A stretch of DNA of 64,000 nucleotides, from assembly GCF_014648255.1 (NCBI RefSeq), contig NZ_BMQT01000005.1:330294-394293 (forward strand), given 5' to 3'. Of the stretch, positions 27,934 through 37,497 are shown piece after piece; the stretch's first letter is position 1, and every line of letters begins with the position of its first letter. The stretch is from Nocardioides albus (GTDB taxonomy: Bacteria > Actinomycetota > Actinomycetes > Propionibacteriales > Nocardioidaceae). Made by a program: the position numbers and the translations under genes. Below the pieces are notes generated by a model that did not search any database, was not told the DNA's origin, and saw nothing but the letters and a program-made list of their open reading frames with translations.

Positions 27934-27971
27934 TCGAAAACTTTCAGCCACCGGGTGGCTGTGAAGTTCGA
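27934..27971. terminator. Stem-loop between two minus-strand genes
   Basis: CAGCCACC-G-GGTGGCTG core with outer arms beginning TCGAA and ending TTCGA. A diverged relative of the palindromes at 25525 and 26573. It follows the stop of the gene at 27990 and probably terminates it. Confidence 0.55.
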
Positions 27972-27989
27972 GCGTGTGATGGCTTTCGG

Positions 27990-28622
27990 TCAGGAACGTT
28001 TGAGATGTCGCTCGGGGTCCTCGCCCAGCGCACGGAGAGCCGACTCGACCCTGCCGACCTCGTTGAACATGCCCACCGAGTCGTCGGCGGGCAGGAAACG
28101 TACGGTCTGGGCTCCATCGCTGATGAATATGCCGAGCGCGGAGGCCTTGCCGTTGCGTTGATAGCCCACCGCGACCTCGGCCTTCGTGCGATCGATCGTC
28201 CAGCGTGGGGCGGCGTCCCCACGCGACCAGACCTCGATCGTCTGTGGCAACAGGGCGATCACGAGGGGGCCGCCACCGATGCGCATGCCCCGACGGCTGG
28301 CGCCTATGGGGGCGTCGATCTTGGTGTCTGCCGACGCATTTCCGGAGATGACCATCGAACCTGGTCTGGCCTCACTGACCCGCCTAGCGAGCCGCCGCCT
28401 CTCGCCGTTGAGTATTGGCATGATCACGGCGACAATCGCGATGACGATGGCGAAGACGATCGCCCAGGTCATGGCGGCCTCGGCACCACCGTCGAGTACT
28501 CCGTCGCTGTCCCGCGATCCAACGAGCACGACGACGACGAGCGTGACTCCGGCGACACCCGAGAGCAGCCTTCGCCTCCAGCGGTGCTTGGCAACGTCGA
28601 GCTGAGGGGTCGGGTCGGACAT
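27990..28622 (-). CDS. Membrane protein of unknown function
   Basis: 210 residues from the ATG at 28622. Two hydrophobic segments (LLSGVAGVTLVVVVLVG, about 19-36, and MTWAIVFAIVIAIVAVIMPIL, about 52-72) are followed by a soluble domain of about 135 residues with short repeated strands (IGGGPLVIALLPQTIEVWSRG, AEVAVGYQRNGKASALGIFIS). That suggests a PH-like or small beta-barrel domain facing the cytoplasm. No family name can be given with confidence. Confidence 0.65.
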   Translation of the reverse strand: MSDPTPQLDVAKHRWRRRLLSGVAGVTLVVVVLVGSRDSDGVLDGGAEAAMTWAIVFAIVIAIVAVIMPILNGERRRLARRVSEARPGSMVISGNASADTKIDAPIGASRRGMRIGGGPLVIALLPQTIEVWSRGDAAPRWTIDRTKAEVAVGYQRNGKASALGIFISDGAQTVRFLPADDSVGMFNEVGRVESALRALGEDPERHLKRS

Positions 28623-28760
28623 GTGGGGGAGCCTCCCGGGTGCGCAGGTGGGTGAGGGATGCTGCCATCTCAGCCCTGGCCGCGTAGTCATTTGGCAAGA
28701 TTCGACCCAACTCGCACACGAGCCCATCGCCGGAAATCCGCTTCCGGATGACCCGGCGCT

Positions 28761-28766
28761 TAGACT
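28761..28766 (+). promoter_or_regulatory. -10 box of purSQ
   Basis: TAGACT ends 6 nt before the purS ATG; probable leaderless promoter of the purS-purQ operon. Confidence 0.5.
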
Positions 28767-28772
28767 GCGGCC

Positions 28773-29024
28773 ATGCCTCGCGTTGTCGTTGACGTCATGC
28801 CCAAGCCCGAGATTCTCGACCCGCAGGGGAAAGCCGTTCTCGGTGCCCTGCCGCGGCTCGGGTTCACCGGTGTCACCGAGGTCCGTCAGGGCAAGCGGTT
28901 CGAGCTGGAGATCCCCGAGATCACCGACGACGCGCTCGCCCAGATCGAGAAGCTCGCCGAGACCTTCTTGGCCAACACGGTGATCGAGAACTTCGTGGTC
29001 CGCGTGGAAGAGCCGGCCAAGTGA
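28773..29024 (+). CDS. purS: FGAM synthase subunit PurS
   Basis: 83-residue structural subunit of the three-part phosphoribosylformylglycinamidine synthase, which it forms with PurL and Pur[28 protein letters not shown] is characteristic. Stop overlaps purQ by 4 bp (GTGA), so the two are coupled. purL is 15 kb away. Confidence 0.95.
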   Translation: MPRVVVDVMPKPEILDPQGKAVLGALPRLGFTGVTEVRQGKRFELEIPEITDDALAQIEKLAETFLANTVIENFVVRVEEPAK

Positions 29025-29692
29025 AGATCGGCGTCATCACTTTCCCTGGCACGCTCGACGACGTCGACGCGCAGCGCGCCGTCCGCGTCGGCGGCAACGA
29101 GGCCGTTGCCCTGTGGCACGGCGACCACGACCTGCAGGGCGTCGACGCGGTGATCCTGCCGGGCGGCTTCTCCTACGGCGACTACCTGCGCTGCGGTGCC
29201 ATCTCCCGCTTCGCCCCGATCATGACCGAGGTCATCGAGGGCGCGCAGAAGGGCCTGCCGGTCCTCGGCATCTGCAACGGCTTCCAGATGCTGGTCGAGT
29301 CCCACCTGCTCCCCGGCGGCCTGCTGCGCAACGACCACCTCAAGTTCATCTGCCGCGACCAGAAGCTGCGCATCGAGAACAACTCGACCGCCTGGACCTC
29401 TGCCTTCGCCAAGGACCAGGAGATCGTGGTCCCGCTGAAGAACGGCGAGGGACAGTACGTCGCCGACGCCGACACCATCAAGCGGCTCGAGGGCGAGGGT
29501 CGGGTCGTCGCGCGCTACCTCGACGTGAACCCCAACGGCTCGGTCAACGACATCGCGGGCATCACCAACGAGGCCGGCAACGTCGTCGGCCTGATGCCGC
29601 ACCCGGAGCACGCGGTGGAGACCCTCACCGGGTCCGGCATCGACGGCCTCGGCTTCTTCACCTCGCTGGCCGAGAAGGTCCTGGCCCGCTGA
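29021..29692 (+). CDS. purQ: FGAM synthase glutaminase subunit PurQ
   Basis: Class I glutamine amidotransferase of 223 residues that supplies ammonia to Pur[17 protein letters not shown], the nucleophile loop [11 protein letters not shown] and the His/Glu pair [10 protein letters not shown] complete the Cys-His-Glu triad. Begins within the purS stop. Its last 35 bp overlap the end of the convergent ROK gene. Confidence 0.96.
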   Translation: MKIGVITFPGTLDDVDAQRAVRVGGNEAVALWHGDHDLQGVDAVILPGGFSYGDYLRCGAISRFAPIMTEVIEGAQKGLPVLGICNGFQMLVESHLLPGGLLRNDHLKFICRDQKLRIENNSTAWTSAFAKDQEIVVPLKNGEGQYVADADTIKRLEGEGRVVARYLDVNPNGSVNDIAGITNEAGNVVGLMPHPEHAVETLTGSGIDGLGFFTSLAEKVLAR

Positions 29693-30908
29693 CCGACCAC
29701 GGGTGACCGGGCTGGACCGAGGCGATCAGCTCGTCCCAGGCTCTGCTCGCAGCGAGAGTGAGCGCGCCGGTCAGGACGGCACGGTCGGCCGGGACCAGCA
29801 GCGCGAGCTCCGGCGGGACCAGCGTGAACCGCGGCAGGTGCAGGCGTAGCTGGTCGACCAGGAACTCGCCGGCATTGGCGATGCCGCCGGTGAGGACCAC
29901 GACGTCCGGGTCGATCGCCAGGAAGACCGGGGCCAGCCGCTCCACCATCTTCGTGGCCACCGCCGACACCGCTGTGAGGGCCGCCGGGTCACCCTCTGCG
30001 GCTGCGGCGAAGACCTGCTGGGCCGTGAGGGAACGGTCGGCAGGCAGCGCCCCGCCAGGGTGCTTGGCGGCCTCCACCCTGGCCAGCTCGGCGATCCCGG
30101 CGCCGCCCAGGGCGTGCTCCAGCGGGCCTCGGCCGTGCTCGTCGAACTGAACGCCGTCGGCGGAGACCGGGATCAGACCGACCTCGCCGGCGGCTCGGTG
30201 CGCCCCGCGATGGAGGGAGCCATCGATCACCACTCCGGCCCCCAGTCGCTCGCCCCAGTGGATGACGACCAACGTACGGCCCGGGTGCGCGGCGCTTGCC
30301 GCGATGGCGGCTAGGTTGGCGTCGTTCTCCACCAGCAGCCGTGACGGGAACCGACGGGCGAGGTCGGTGAACAGGCCGGCCTCGGTGTTTCCGGGGGCCG
30401 ACGGCGCCATCGTCACCCTGCTCAGCTCCGGCCCGACGACGCCGGGCGAGCCGGCGACCACCGCCCCGATCCGGTCGGGTGGCAGGTCTGCGGTCCGGAG
30501 GGCGCCGTCGACCAGCGTGCTGACCTGACGTCGGACGGCGGCCGGATCGGAGCCAGATGGCACCTCGATCGCCTCGTCCGCGAGCGTCTCGCCCTGGACG
30601 TTGGCGATGGATGCCGCGACTCGGTGGGGTCCGATGTCCAGACCGAGCACCGGCAGCAGGCCTTTGCGCAGAACGTACCGGGTGGCGGGACGGCCGGCCC
30701 CGGACGGCTCCGCGGGTGCCAGCGGCTCGACTACGGCGGCGGAGGCCAGCTCGTCGATCGCCTGGGAGACGGTCGGCCGGGTCAACCGGGTGTCGGTCGC
30801 GAGCTCGGTGATGCGTGCTCCGTCCGCCCCGGCGGCGCGGACGCCTTCCAGGACCGCGGTCGTGTTGAGCCGCCGCAGGACGCGGTTTCCGCTCGACTCT
30901 CCCTTCAC
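29658..30908 (-). CDS. ROK-family transcriptional regulator
   Basis: 416 residues. N-terminal winged helix ([31 protein letters not shown]) followed by a ROK sugar-kinase-like domain: [21 protein letters not shown] (phosphate loop), [11 protein letters not shown] and [25 protein letters not shown] (sugar-site E-x-G). The zinc Cys cluster of active ROK kinases is not evident. GTG start. Divergent from the secreted alpha-N-acetylglucosaminidase gene, with an operator-like repeat at 31018-31040, so it probably controls that gene in response to an amino sugar. Overlaps purQ by 35 bp at its 3' end. Confidence 0.88.
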   Translation of the reverse strand: MKGESSGNRVLRRLNTTAVLEGVRAAGADGARITELATDTRLTRPTVSQAIDELASAAVVEPLAPAEPSGAGRPATRYVLRKGLLPVLGLDIGPHRVAASIANVQGETLADEAIEVPSGSDPAAVRRQVSTLVDGALRTADLPPDRIGAVVAGSPGVVGPELSRVTMAPSAPGNTEAGLFTDLARRFPSRLLVENDANLAAIAASAAHPGRTLVVIHWGERLGAGVVIDGSLHRGAHRAAGEVGLIPVSADGVQFDEHGRGPLEHALGGAGIAELARVEAAKHPGGALPADRSLTAQQVFAAAAEGDPAALTAVSAVATKMVERLAPVFLAIDPDVVVLTGGIANAGEFLVDQLRLHLPRFTLVPPELALLVPADRAVLTGALTLAASRAWDELIASVQPGHPWSVSGPGPSRPAR

Positions 30909-31017
30909 AGCCTGCCCCGGATTCTGTCCATGACGACCAAGTTACCGGCTCGCCCGCCTCTGCTTGCATCTCTCAAAACCCTTGACCGGCGCGACGTCCG
31001 GGAGGACTATGAGGCAC

Positions 31018-31040
31018 ATTACGAAAAGGTTCTTCATAAT
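31018..31040. promoter_or_regulatory. Operator-like inverted repeat before the glucosaminidase gene
   Basis: ATTACGAA-N7-TTCATAAT, 8-bp arms with one mismatch, 12 bp before the ATG. AT-rich in a GC-rich genome and sized like ROK/NagC-type sites. Candidate site for the divergent ROK regulator. A TTGACC (about 30983) with GACTAT 17 bp further on could be the promoter. Confidence 0.5.
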
Positions 31041-31052
31041 TTGGGAGGCGCG

Positions 31053-34000
31053 ATGCCGAAACGCCAGCGACGCAGTCAACTGGCTCACCTGATCGTGGCG
31101 ATGCTGCTCGGGCTGATCGCCGCCACCATGCCGACCATCGCCGCGTCGGCCGACCCGACGGAGCCTGTGTCCGAGGAGCCGTCGGAGGCCTTCGCGGGCC
31201 CGGCTGCCACGCGCCCGGCCCGCGAGGCTCTCGTCAGAATTCTCGGCCACCGGCACGCGGCCCGATTCGATCTGTCGGTGAACCAGGGTGGCAGCGACCG
31301 CTATCGAGTCAGCGCCCGCGGGAGCCGGATCGTGGTGGAGGGGACGAACGTCCCAGCAGTCCTGATGGGCGTCAACGCCTACCTGAAGAAGGTCGCCAAG
31401 GCGGACGTCTCCTGGACCGGGACCCAGGTGCAGGTCAAGGGCTCCCTGCCGGTGCCTTCGGAGCCGATCGAAGCCACCTCTCTGGTGGCGCACCGGTTGT
31501 CCGGCAACGACACCGAGGACGGCTACTCCGGCCCGTTCCGCACCTTCGAGGACTGGCGTGACCTCGTCGACATCAACGCCATGCACGGCGTCAACGAGAT
31601 GTTCCTCCCGGTCGGCTCCGAGATGGTCTACTACCGGCTGCTGCAGGACTACGGCTACTCCGAGGCCGAGGCGCGTGCCTGGATCCCGTCACCGGTCTAT
31701 CAGCAGTGGTGGCTGATGCAGAACATGTGGAACTTCACCGAGCCGGTCACCCCCGAGCTCCTCGAGAAGCGTGCCGACCTCGGCCGGCGTATCGCCGACT
31801 ACATGCGTTCGATGGGCATCACGCCGGTGCTCCCGGGCTACTTCGGCACCGTCCCGACCGACTTCGAGGTCCGCAACCCCGACGCCGTCACCGTCTCGCA
31901 GGGCACCTGGTCCGGCCTGCGACGGCCGGACTGGCTGGCCCCCACCCACGAGCTCTTCGGCCAGGTGGCCGACCGTTTCTACGAGATCCAGGACGACGTC
32001 CTCGGAGCGTCGACGATGTACAAGATGGACCTGCTGCACGAGGGTGGGACCCCCGGGTCCATCCCGGTCGGCAAGGCGTCCGCGGCCGTCCAGGACGCCC
32101 TGGACGCGGCGCACCCGGGCGCGACCTGGGTCGCGCTCGGCTGGCAGAGCAACCCGCGGCCGGAGACCCTCGACGCGATCGACCGCGGCCGGATGCTCAT
32201 CGTGGACGGGCTGTCGGACCGCAACCTCGACCCACAGCGTGAGACCCAGTGGAAGGGCACGCCGTACGCCTTCGGCTCGATCTGGAACTTCGGTGGCAAC
32301 TCGACCGTCGGCGCACCGATCAAGGCCTGGAACGAACGGTTCTGGGACTTCCGGTCCCGGCCGAACAGCGCGCTGAACGGCATCGCCATCCTCCCCGAGG
32401 CCAGCTACAACAATGCCGTCGCGATGGAGTTCCTCGCCGAGCTGCCCTGGCAGACCGGCCCGGTCGACCTGGACGCCTGGTTCGCCGAGTACGCCGACGC
32501 CCGCTACGGCGCGACCGACCCGGCCGCCCGCGCGGCCTGGAAGACCCTGCAGGACACGGCCTACTCGATCCCGCCGAACAACAACCGTTCGGCAGGCACC
32601 AGCGGCCTCTTCGCGGCCGTACCGGCGCTGACGGCCACCAGGGCCAGCAATTACACCGCCCCCGGGAACCGCTACGACCCGACGGACTTCGCGGCAGCGC
32701 TCCCGTCGCTCCTGAAGGTGAGGTCGTCGCTGCGCGCCAGCGACACCTATCGCCACGACCTCGCCGAGATCGCCCGGCAGGTGGTCACCGAATACACCCA
32801 CCCCTTGCTGGTCCAGATCCGACAGGCGTACGCCGAGCGTGACATCGCCGAGTTCGACCGGCTCACCGACGCGTGGATCGAGGCGATCGACACCGCCGAC
32901 CGGATCAGTGCCACCCGTGCCGATCAGATGGTCGGCCCCTGGCTGGCGAAGGCTCGCGCCTTCGCCTCCTCACCTGAGGAGGCCACCGCCCTCGAGCACG
33001 ATGCCCGCCGCGTCCTCACCTCGTGGACCCTGACGCTCTCGCTGACCGACTACGCCTACCGCGACTGGTCCGGCCTGCTCGACAGCTATTACGCACCCCG
33101 CTGGGAACGCTACTTCGACTCGCTGCGCGACTCCCTGCGCACGGGCGAGGAGCCGGCGGCGATCGACTGGCTGAAGGTCGCCGACGAATGGTCACGGGCG
33201 ACGGATCCCTACCCGACCGAGCCGGAGGGCGACACGTACGCCGAAGCCGCTCGGGCCCTGGAACAGCTGTCGGCCGCGGACTTCGGCGCGGCGGTATCGC
33301 TCCGTCCGACCGGGACGATCGGCGAGGACCCTGGCACGGTCGCCCTGACCGTGGTCAACAACAACCCGTTCGCCGCGCTGGAGAACCTGTCCGCCCACGT
33401 CACCGCACCAGACGGCATCGTGACCACCGCGACCGGTGAGCTGCCGTCCCGGATCGAGCCCGGTGGCTCGGCGACGGTGAGCTGGACCGTGGCCGCGGGC
33501 AGTGGCCTGCCGTCGGAGGCCACCGAGGCCGCGATCGGTGTCGAGGTGACGTACGACCAGCAGGCCGGGACGAAGCAGAAGACGGCCCGTGCGGTGCTGC
33601 CGGTCGACAGACCCGGCCGGATCCAGCTCAGCGACGTGCCGTTCTCCTCCTCGCGCAACCACGACGGGGAGCAACCGGTCGCCCGCGACACGGTGACCCC
33701 GGCGACCCCGTCCGGCAACGGCGCGCCGATCCTGCTCGACGGCACCGCCTACTCGAAGGGTCTGGGCACCAACGCCGCAGGCGAGGTTCGGTTCGAGCTG
33801 GGGCAGGGGTGTCAGCGGTTCACCACCCTCGTCGGCATCGACGATGCGATGAACCATGCCGCCGACGGCGACGTGGTCGTCGAGGTGTGGGGCGACGGCC
33901 GCCGGATCCGCACCACGCCGGTGCTGCGCAGCGGGCTGGCCACCACCAGCACCGAGGCGATCCGCCTCGACGTCGACATCACCGGGGTACGTCAGCTGCG

Positions 34001-34499
34001 GATCGTGATCGATCGGGCCGACGGCAACCGGTCCTTCGACGCGGCCTCGTTCGGGCTACCGACCCTGACCTGCTCCGGCACGATTCCGACGCCGCTCAGC
34101 GAGGGCAAGCCGGCCACCGCATCCAGCAGCGAAGGTGCTGCGGCGCCGGCCCGGGCGGTCGACGCCAAGCTGCACACCAACTGGCTGTGCAACCCGGCAC
34201 AGTGCGCCGGCAAGCCGGCGTGGTTGCAGGTCGATCTCGGTGCCGAACGTGAGGTCTCCGGGATCAGGGTGACGCCCTACTACGCGGACCGGCGGTCCTA
34301 CCGCTACACCGTGGAAGGCAGCGTCGACGGCATCACCTTCACGCCGATCGCCGCCAAGACCGTCGACTCTCCGCAGACAGATGTGGGGGACTGGTATCCG
34401 GTGAGCGGCAGCTTCCGCTACGTCCGGGTGGCCGGCACGGGCAACACCAGCAACGTCTACACCCTGCACCTGCAGGAGCTGGCGGTCTACGGCAGCTGA
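31053..34499 (+). CDS. Secreted alpha-N-acetylglucosaminidase (GH89) with carbohydrate-binding domains
   Basis: 1148 residues from the ATG at 31053 with GGGAGG upstream. Signal peptide at residues 1-32 (LIVAMLLGLIAATMPTIAASA). GH89/NAGLU modules follow: an N-terminal domain, a TIM barrel (about 150-480) with NAMHGVNEMFLPVGSEMVYY, MGITPVLPGYFGTVPTDF and candidate catalytic Glu330 (DLLHEGG) and Glu449 (ILPEASYN), then the helical C-terminal domain (to about 730). After that come a NEW3-like strand domain, an NPCBM-type domain (about 850-1010, LDGTAYSKGLGTNA) and an F5/8 type C (discoidin) domain (about 1020-1148). It removes terminal alpha-GlcNAc from extracellular glycans, for example mucin-type or heparan-like chains. 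Confidence 0.9.
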   Translation: MPKRQRRSQLAHLIVAMLLGLIAATMPTIAASADPTEPVSEEPSEAFAGPAATRPAREALVRILGHRHAARFDLSVNQGGSDRYRVSARGSRIVVEGTNVPAVLMGVNAYLKKVAKADVSWTGTQVQVKGSLPVPSEPIEATSLVAHRLSGNDTEDGYSGPFRTFEDWRDLVDINAMHGVNEMFLPVGSEMVYYRLLQDYGYSEAEARAWIPSPVYQQWWLMQNMWNFTEPVTPELLEKRADLGRRIADYMRSMGITPVLPGYFGTVPTDFEVRNPDAVTVSQGTWSGLRRPDWLAPTHELFGQVADRFYEIQDDVLGASTMYKMDLLHEGGTPGSIPVGKASAAVQDALDAAHPGATWVALGWQSNPRPETLDAIDRGRMLIVDGLSDRNLDPQRETQWKGTPYAFGSIWNFGGNSTVGAPIKAWNERFWDFRSRPNSALNGIAILPEASYNNAVAMEFLAELPWQTGPVDLDAWFAEYADARYGATDPAARAAWKTLQDTAYSIPPNNNRSAGTSGLFAAVPALTATRASNYTAPGNRYDPTDFAAALPSLLKVRSSLRASDTYRHDLAEIARQVVTEYTHPLLVQIRQAYAERDIAEFDRLTDAWIEAIDTADRISATRADQMVGPWLAKARAFASSPEEATALEHDARRVLTSWTLTLSLTDYAYRDWSGLLDSYYAPRWERYFDSLRDSLRTGEEPAAIDWLKVADEWSRATDPYPTEPEGDTYAEAARALEQLSAADFGAAVSLRPTGTIGEDPGTVALTVVNNNPFAALENLSAHVTAPDGIVTTATGELPSRIEPGGSATVSWTVAAGSGLPSEATEAAIGVEVTYDQQAGTKQKTARAVLPVDRPGRIQLSDVPFSSSRNHDGEQPVARDTVTPATPSGNGAPILLDGTAYSKGLGTNAAGEVRFELGQGCQRFTTLVGIDDAMNHAADGDVVVEVWGDGRRIRTTPVLRSGLATTSTEAIRLDVDITGVRQLRIVIDRADGNRSFDAASFGLPTLTCSGTIPTPLSEGKPATASSSEGAAAPARAVDAKLHTNWLCNPAQCAGKPAWLQVDLGAEREVSGIRVTPYYADRRSYRYTVEGSVDGITFTPIAAKTVDSPQTDVGDWYPVSGSFRYVRVAGTGNTSNVYTLHLQELAVYGS

Positions 34500-34514
34500 C
34501 CCGGCACACGATAT

Positions 34515-34544
34515 GGCCCCGGTTCGCGACCGCGAGCCGGGGCC
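34515..34544. terminator. GC-rich hairpin after the glucosaminidase gene
   Basis: GGCCCCGGTTCGCG pairs with CGCGAGCCGGGGCC (one G-U-type mismatch), loop of 2, 15 bp after the stop. Followed by a T-containing stretch (GTGTCTGTCT). Confidence 0.7.
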
Positions 34545-34637
34545 GCCCGTGTCTGTCTCACGGGTCGAGACGATCGCGCCGTATGTGTGTAGGAGCGCCT
34601 CGGGCGGGAAGAACGACTGTGGAGACAGGAGATCCGG

Positions 34638-35072
34638 ATGTCATCTCAGATCAACGTACGTCCCGACGAGCTGGTCAGGGTCGCGGATCGTTGCATCGAC
34701 TGGGCCATGGACCTGACCGGAGCGACGGCCGACAACGCCGGTGCTCTCGAGGTCGCCACGGGCGATGCCGGCAACACCCAGGGCGGCTTCGACACGATGG
34801 CGGCCCACGGTCCGCTGGTCGAGGCCGCTTCCAGCGCGCTCGAGTCCTTCGCGGCGGTCTTCGAAGCCGACGCCGATGCCCTCATGCTGTGTGCGTTCGA
34901 CATCTCCTCGACCGACGAGGAGATCGCCAAGGCCGCCGAGTCGAGCACGTCGCTGGAACCGGGGCCGACGCCGCGTCCGCCGGAGCCTTCCCCCGGCCCG
35001 ACCCAGCCGCCTGAACCGTCCCCGTCGCCGAGCCCGTCGCCCGGCCCGTCCCCGACGCCGCCCCCGCGCTGA
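34638..35072 (+). CDS. EspC-like type VII secretion substrate
   Basis: 144 residues. The N-terminal 100 form two predicted helices (INVRPDELVRVADRCIDWAMDLTGAT... NTQGGFDTMAAHGPLVEAASSALESFAAVFEADADALMLCAFD) in the style of EspC/ESX-excreted helical-hairpin proteins, without a classical WxG. The tail is a Pro/Ser/Glu run (about 105-144). It precedes the WXG-type effector by 11 bp, so it is probably its secretion partner or chaperone. No ESX machinery genes lie in the window. Confidence 0.7.
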   Translation: MSSQINVRPDELVRVADRCIDWAMDLTGATADNAGALEVATGDAGNTQGGFDTMAAHGPLVEAASSALESFAAVFEADADALMLCAFDISSTDEEIAKAAESSTSLEPGPTPRPPEPSPGPTQPPEPSPSPSPSPGPSPTPPPR

Positions 35073-35083
35073 GGAGTATCGAG

Positions 35084-36859
35084 ATGTCCGAAGGCACCTG
35101 GAAGCTGTGGGACGACGCAGCCTCGATCGATGCGGCGTCCGCCGCGTGGACCAAGATCGGCGCGAAGATCGAGTCGGTCACCGAGTCGTTCATCAGCGGC
35201 TCGAAGAACGTGGTCGCCGACTGGGAAGGTCAGTCGGCGGAGTCGTACGAGGCTCATCGCAAGCGGCTGCTGACCGATCTGGACAAGGCCCAGGATCTTG
35301 CCGAGAAGGCGGCCTCGGCGATGGCACAGATCGCCGGGACGGTGCGAATCGCCCAGGGCCACCTCGACCAGTCATGGGCGACCGTGGCCCACATCCCGCA
35401 CCAGGGCAGCCCCTCGGGCGACATCCGCTTCCAGCCGGATGACGAGGCCGACAGCAAGCTCGTCACCGATGCGATCGCCAGAGCCTCCGAGGTCCGGAGC
35501 GGTCTCGACCGCGACCTCGCCGCGGACCGGCAGGTGCTGGTCGACACCACCGCCACCTGGCAGGCGCTGTCGCGCAGCATGGCGGCCGTCGCCGAGTCCG
35601 GGCAGGACCCGTTCCACGTCCCCGCCGACGTCGACTCGGTCGGCATGATCAACGTCGACGGGAAGACCTACATCAACACCGGCAGCGGCGACGACACGGT
35701 CACGGTCGGGACCAACCCGTTGACCGGCGAACCGGTGGTCATCGTCAACGGCACGATGTATGACGTGCCGCCCGGGAACGAGATCGTCATCCGTGCAGGC
35801 GAGGGCAACGACCAGATCAACGTGCCGTCCGGTTCCACGGTCGATGTCACGCTGCTGGGCGGCCGGGGCAACGACCAGATCCGCAGCGGCGGGGGCGAGG
35901 ACCGGATCCTCGGGGGCCAGGACAGCGACAAGATCTTCGCGGGTGACGGCGACGACCAGGTGTCCGGCGGCACCGGCCGTGACTACCTCGACGGGCAAGG
36001 CGGCGATGACCTGGCCACTGGCGCTGCGGGTGATGACACCGTCTACGGCCTGGGCGGAGACGACCGGATCGCAGGCGGTCGCGGGCGTGACTATCTCGAG
36101 GGTGCGGATGGTGACGACGTACTCCTCGGTGGTGAGGGCGACGACATCGCCTCCGGTGGTGACGACGACGACCAGATCCATGGCGGCGACGGCGACGACG
36201 TGACGTACGCCGGGCGAGGCACGGACACCACCTACGGGGGTTCCGGCGACGACAAGTCCCACAGCGAGTCGGGTGACGATGCCGAGGGCGTCGAGCAGCG
36301 CGTGACGGTTGAGATCAAGGCGGTGCCCGACTGGATCAAGATCGAGGGCTCGCCGGAGTTCGTCGAGCGGGTCAGGGCCGATCTCGAGATGCTCGCGGCT
36401 TCGCCAAACGGCGCGAAGATGTTCGAGAACTACCAATACAACCGTGACAACTCCGGCTTCCTCGGCGCCGGCAAGGAGGGTCTGACGATCACGGAGTACA
36501 CCGGCGACAACAACACGGCCAGCAACGGTGCCTTCGGTGGCAACGAGATCGAGTACAACCCGAGTCGAGACCACTCCACCGACGACCGTCCGCCGGTGGT
36601 GGGCCTCTTCCACGAGATGGCCCACGTGTATGACTACATGAACGACACCTACCGGGGTGACGAATACACCGGCGACGACTCGGTGGACGCGAACAGCGAC
36701 ATCAAGGAGGCCGAGCGCCAGGCGGCCGGGTTGCCGATCGACCACGACGACGATCCCAGCACCCCCGAGATCATCGACCCCGACCACCCGGTCGAATACA
36801 CCGAGAACGGCCTGCGAGAGGAGCTGGGATGGGACGAGCGCGAGCACTATCGCGGGTGA
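35084..36859 (+). CDS. WXG-type RTX M91-like zinc metalloprotease effector
   Basis: 591 residues, no signal peptide. Residues 1-105: WXG100-like helical hairpin with the turn WEGQ (Trp47, Gly49). About 258-390: glycine/aspartate RTX calcium-binding nonapeptides ([32 protein letters not shown]). C-terminus: an M91/NleD-like metalloprotease domain with HEMAH at 510-514 and a downstream acidic region containing [15 protein letters not shown] and [14 protein letters not shown]. Inference: a type VII secreted, calcium-stabilised protease toxin. Start ATG at 35084 with GAGGAG upstream. Overlaps the lipoprotein gene at its 3' end. Confidence 0.82.
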   Translation: MSEGTWKLWDDAASIDAASAAWTKIGAKIESVTESFISGSKNVVADWEGQSAESYEAHRKRLLTDLDKAQDLAEKAASAMAQIAGTVRIAQGHLDQSWATVAHIPHQGSPSGDIRFQPDDEADSKLVTDAIARASEVRSGLDRDLAADRQVLVDTTATWQALSRSMAAVAESGQDPFHVPADVDSVGMINVDGKTYINTGSGDDTVTVGTNPLTGEPVVIVNGTMYDVPPGNEIVIRAGEGNDQINVPSGSTVDVTLLGGRGNDQIRSGGGEDRILGGQDSDKIFAGDGDDQVSGGTGRDYLDGQGGDDLATGAAGDDTVYGLGGDDRIAGGRGRDYLEGADGDDVLLGGEGDDIASGGDDDDQIHGGDGDDVTYAGRGTDTTYGGSGDDKSHSESGDDAEGVEQRVTVEIKAVPDWIKIEGSPEFVERVRADLEMLAASPNGAKMFENYQYNRDNSGFLGAGKEGLTITEYTGDNNTASNGAFGGNEIEYNPSRDHSTDDRPPVVGLFHEMAHVYDYMNDTYRGDEYTGDDSVDANSDIKEAERQAAGLPIDHDDDPSTPEIIDPDHPVEYTENGLREELGWDEREHYRG

Positions 36860-37467
36860 TGGGCGCGGCGGTCCTGGTCGCGGCCGGAGCGGCCCTGGCG
36901 GGGTGCTCCGACCTGGCGTCGGACGAACGGCCCACCGGTGAGGCACCTGCCCCCGACGCCGAGTTCGAGGTCTCGGTCGAACCGACCGCGTCCCAGGTGA
37001 CGGTGCACTACACGCTGACCAACAGGACCGACAGGCCCCTGCGGGTGATCGACAAGCCCGCGGTGGCCGCCGGAGCCGGGGTGCGCTATCGAAACGACGT
37101 CGCCTACGCGACCGGCGACGGTGAGGGCGGTGTGATGCTCTCGCAGGCGTTGTTCGGCATGCCCGATGTCGACGTCGAGTTCGAGTCGATCCCGCGGGTC
37201 GGGATCACCGACCTGGCCGCGGGGGAGACCCTGGAGGCCGACGTGGTCGTCCCGCGGCCGATCGCCTGGAACCACCCCTGGGGCGATCTCGGCGAGGACG
37301 AGATCGAGCTGCCGGAGGATCCGGAGTCGATCAGGTTCTGTCTCGGCGTGGTCTCGCCGCCGTTCCCCGAGGCGATGCTCGCGGAGGCGGAGGACGACGG
37401 GGTCACGACGGTCACCCACGCGAGCGCGGACCAGCACCTGTTCTGCTCCGACCCGGCCACGCTGTGA
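36829..37467 (+). CDS. Putative lipoprotein, candidate partner or immunity protein
   Basis: 212 residues. N-region RARALSR, hydrophobic core and lipobox LAGC (cleavage at about Cys26) indicate an exported lipoprotein. Mature part is acidic with beta-type strands (VTVHYTLTNRTDRPLRVIDKP) and two Cys. No family recognised. Start at 36829 overlaps the protease gene by 31 bp; GTG 36856 or ATG 36859 are alternatives but would lack the charged n-region. Position directly after a predicted toxin suggests immunity or anchoring, which is inference only. Confidence 0.68.
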   Translation: MGRARALSRVMGAAVLVAAGAALAGCSDLASDERPTGEAPAPDAEFEVSVEPTASQVTVHYTLTNRTDRPLRVIDKPAVAAGAGVRYRNDVAYATGDGEGGVMLSQALFGMPDVDVEFESIPRVGITDLAAGETLEADVVVPRPIAWNHPWGDLGEDEIELPEDPESIRFCLGVVSPPFPEAMLAEAEDDGVTTVTHASADQHLFCSDPATL

Positions 37468-37497
37468 GGCCGTGCCGGAGCAGAATCGGCTGCGTGG

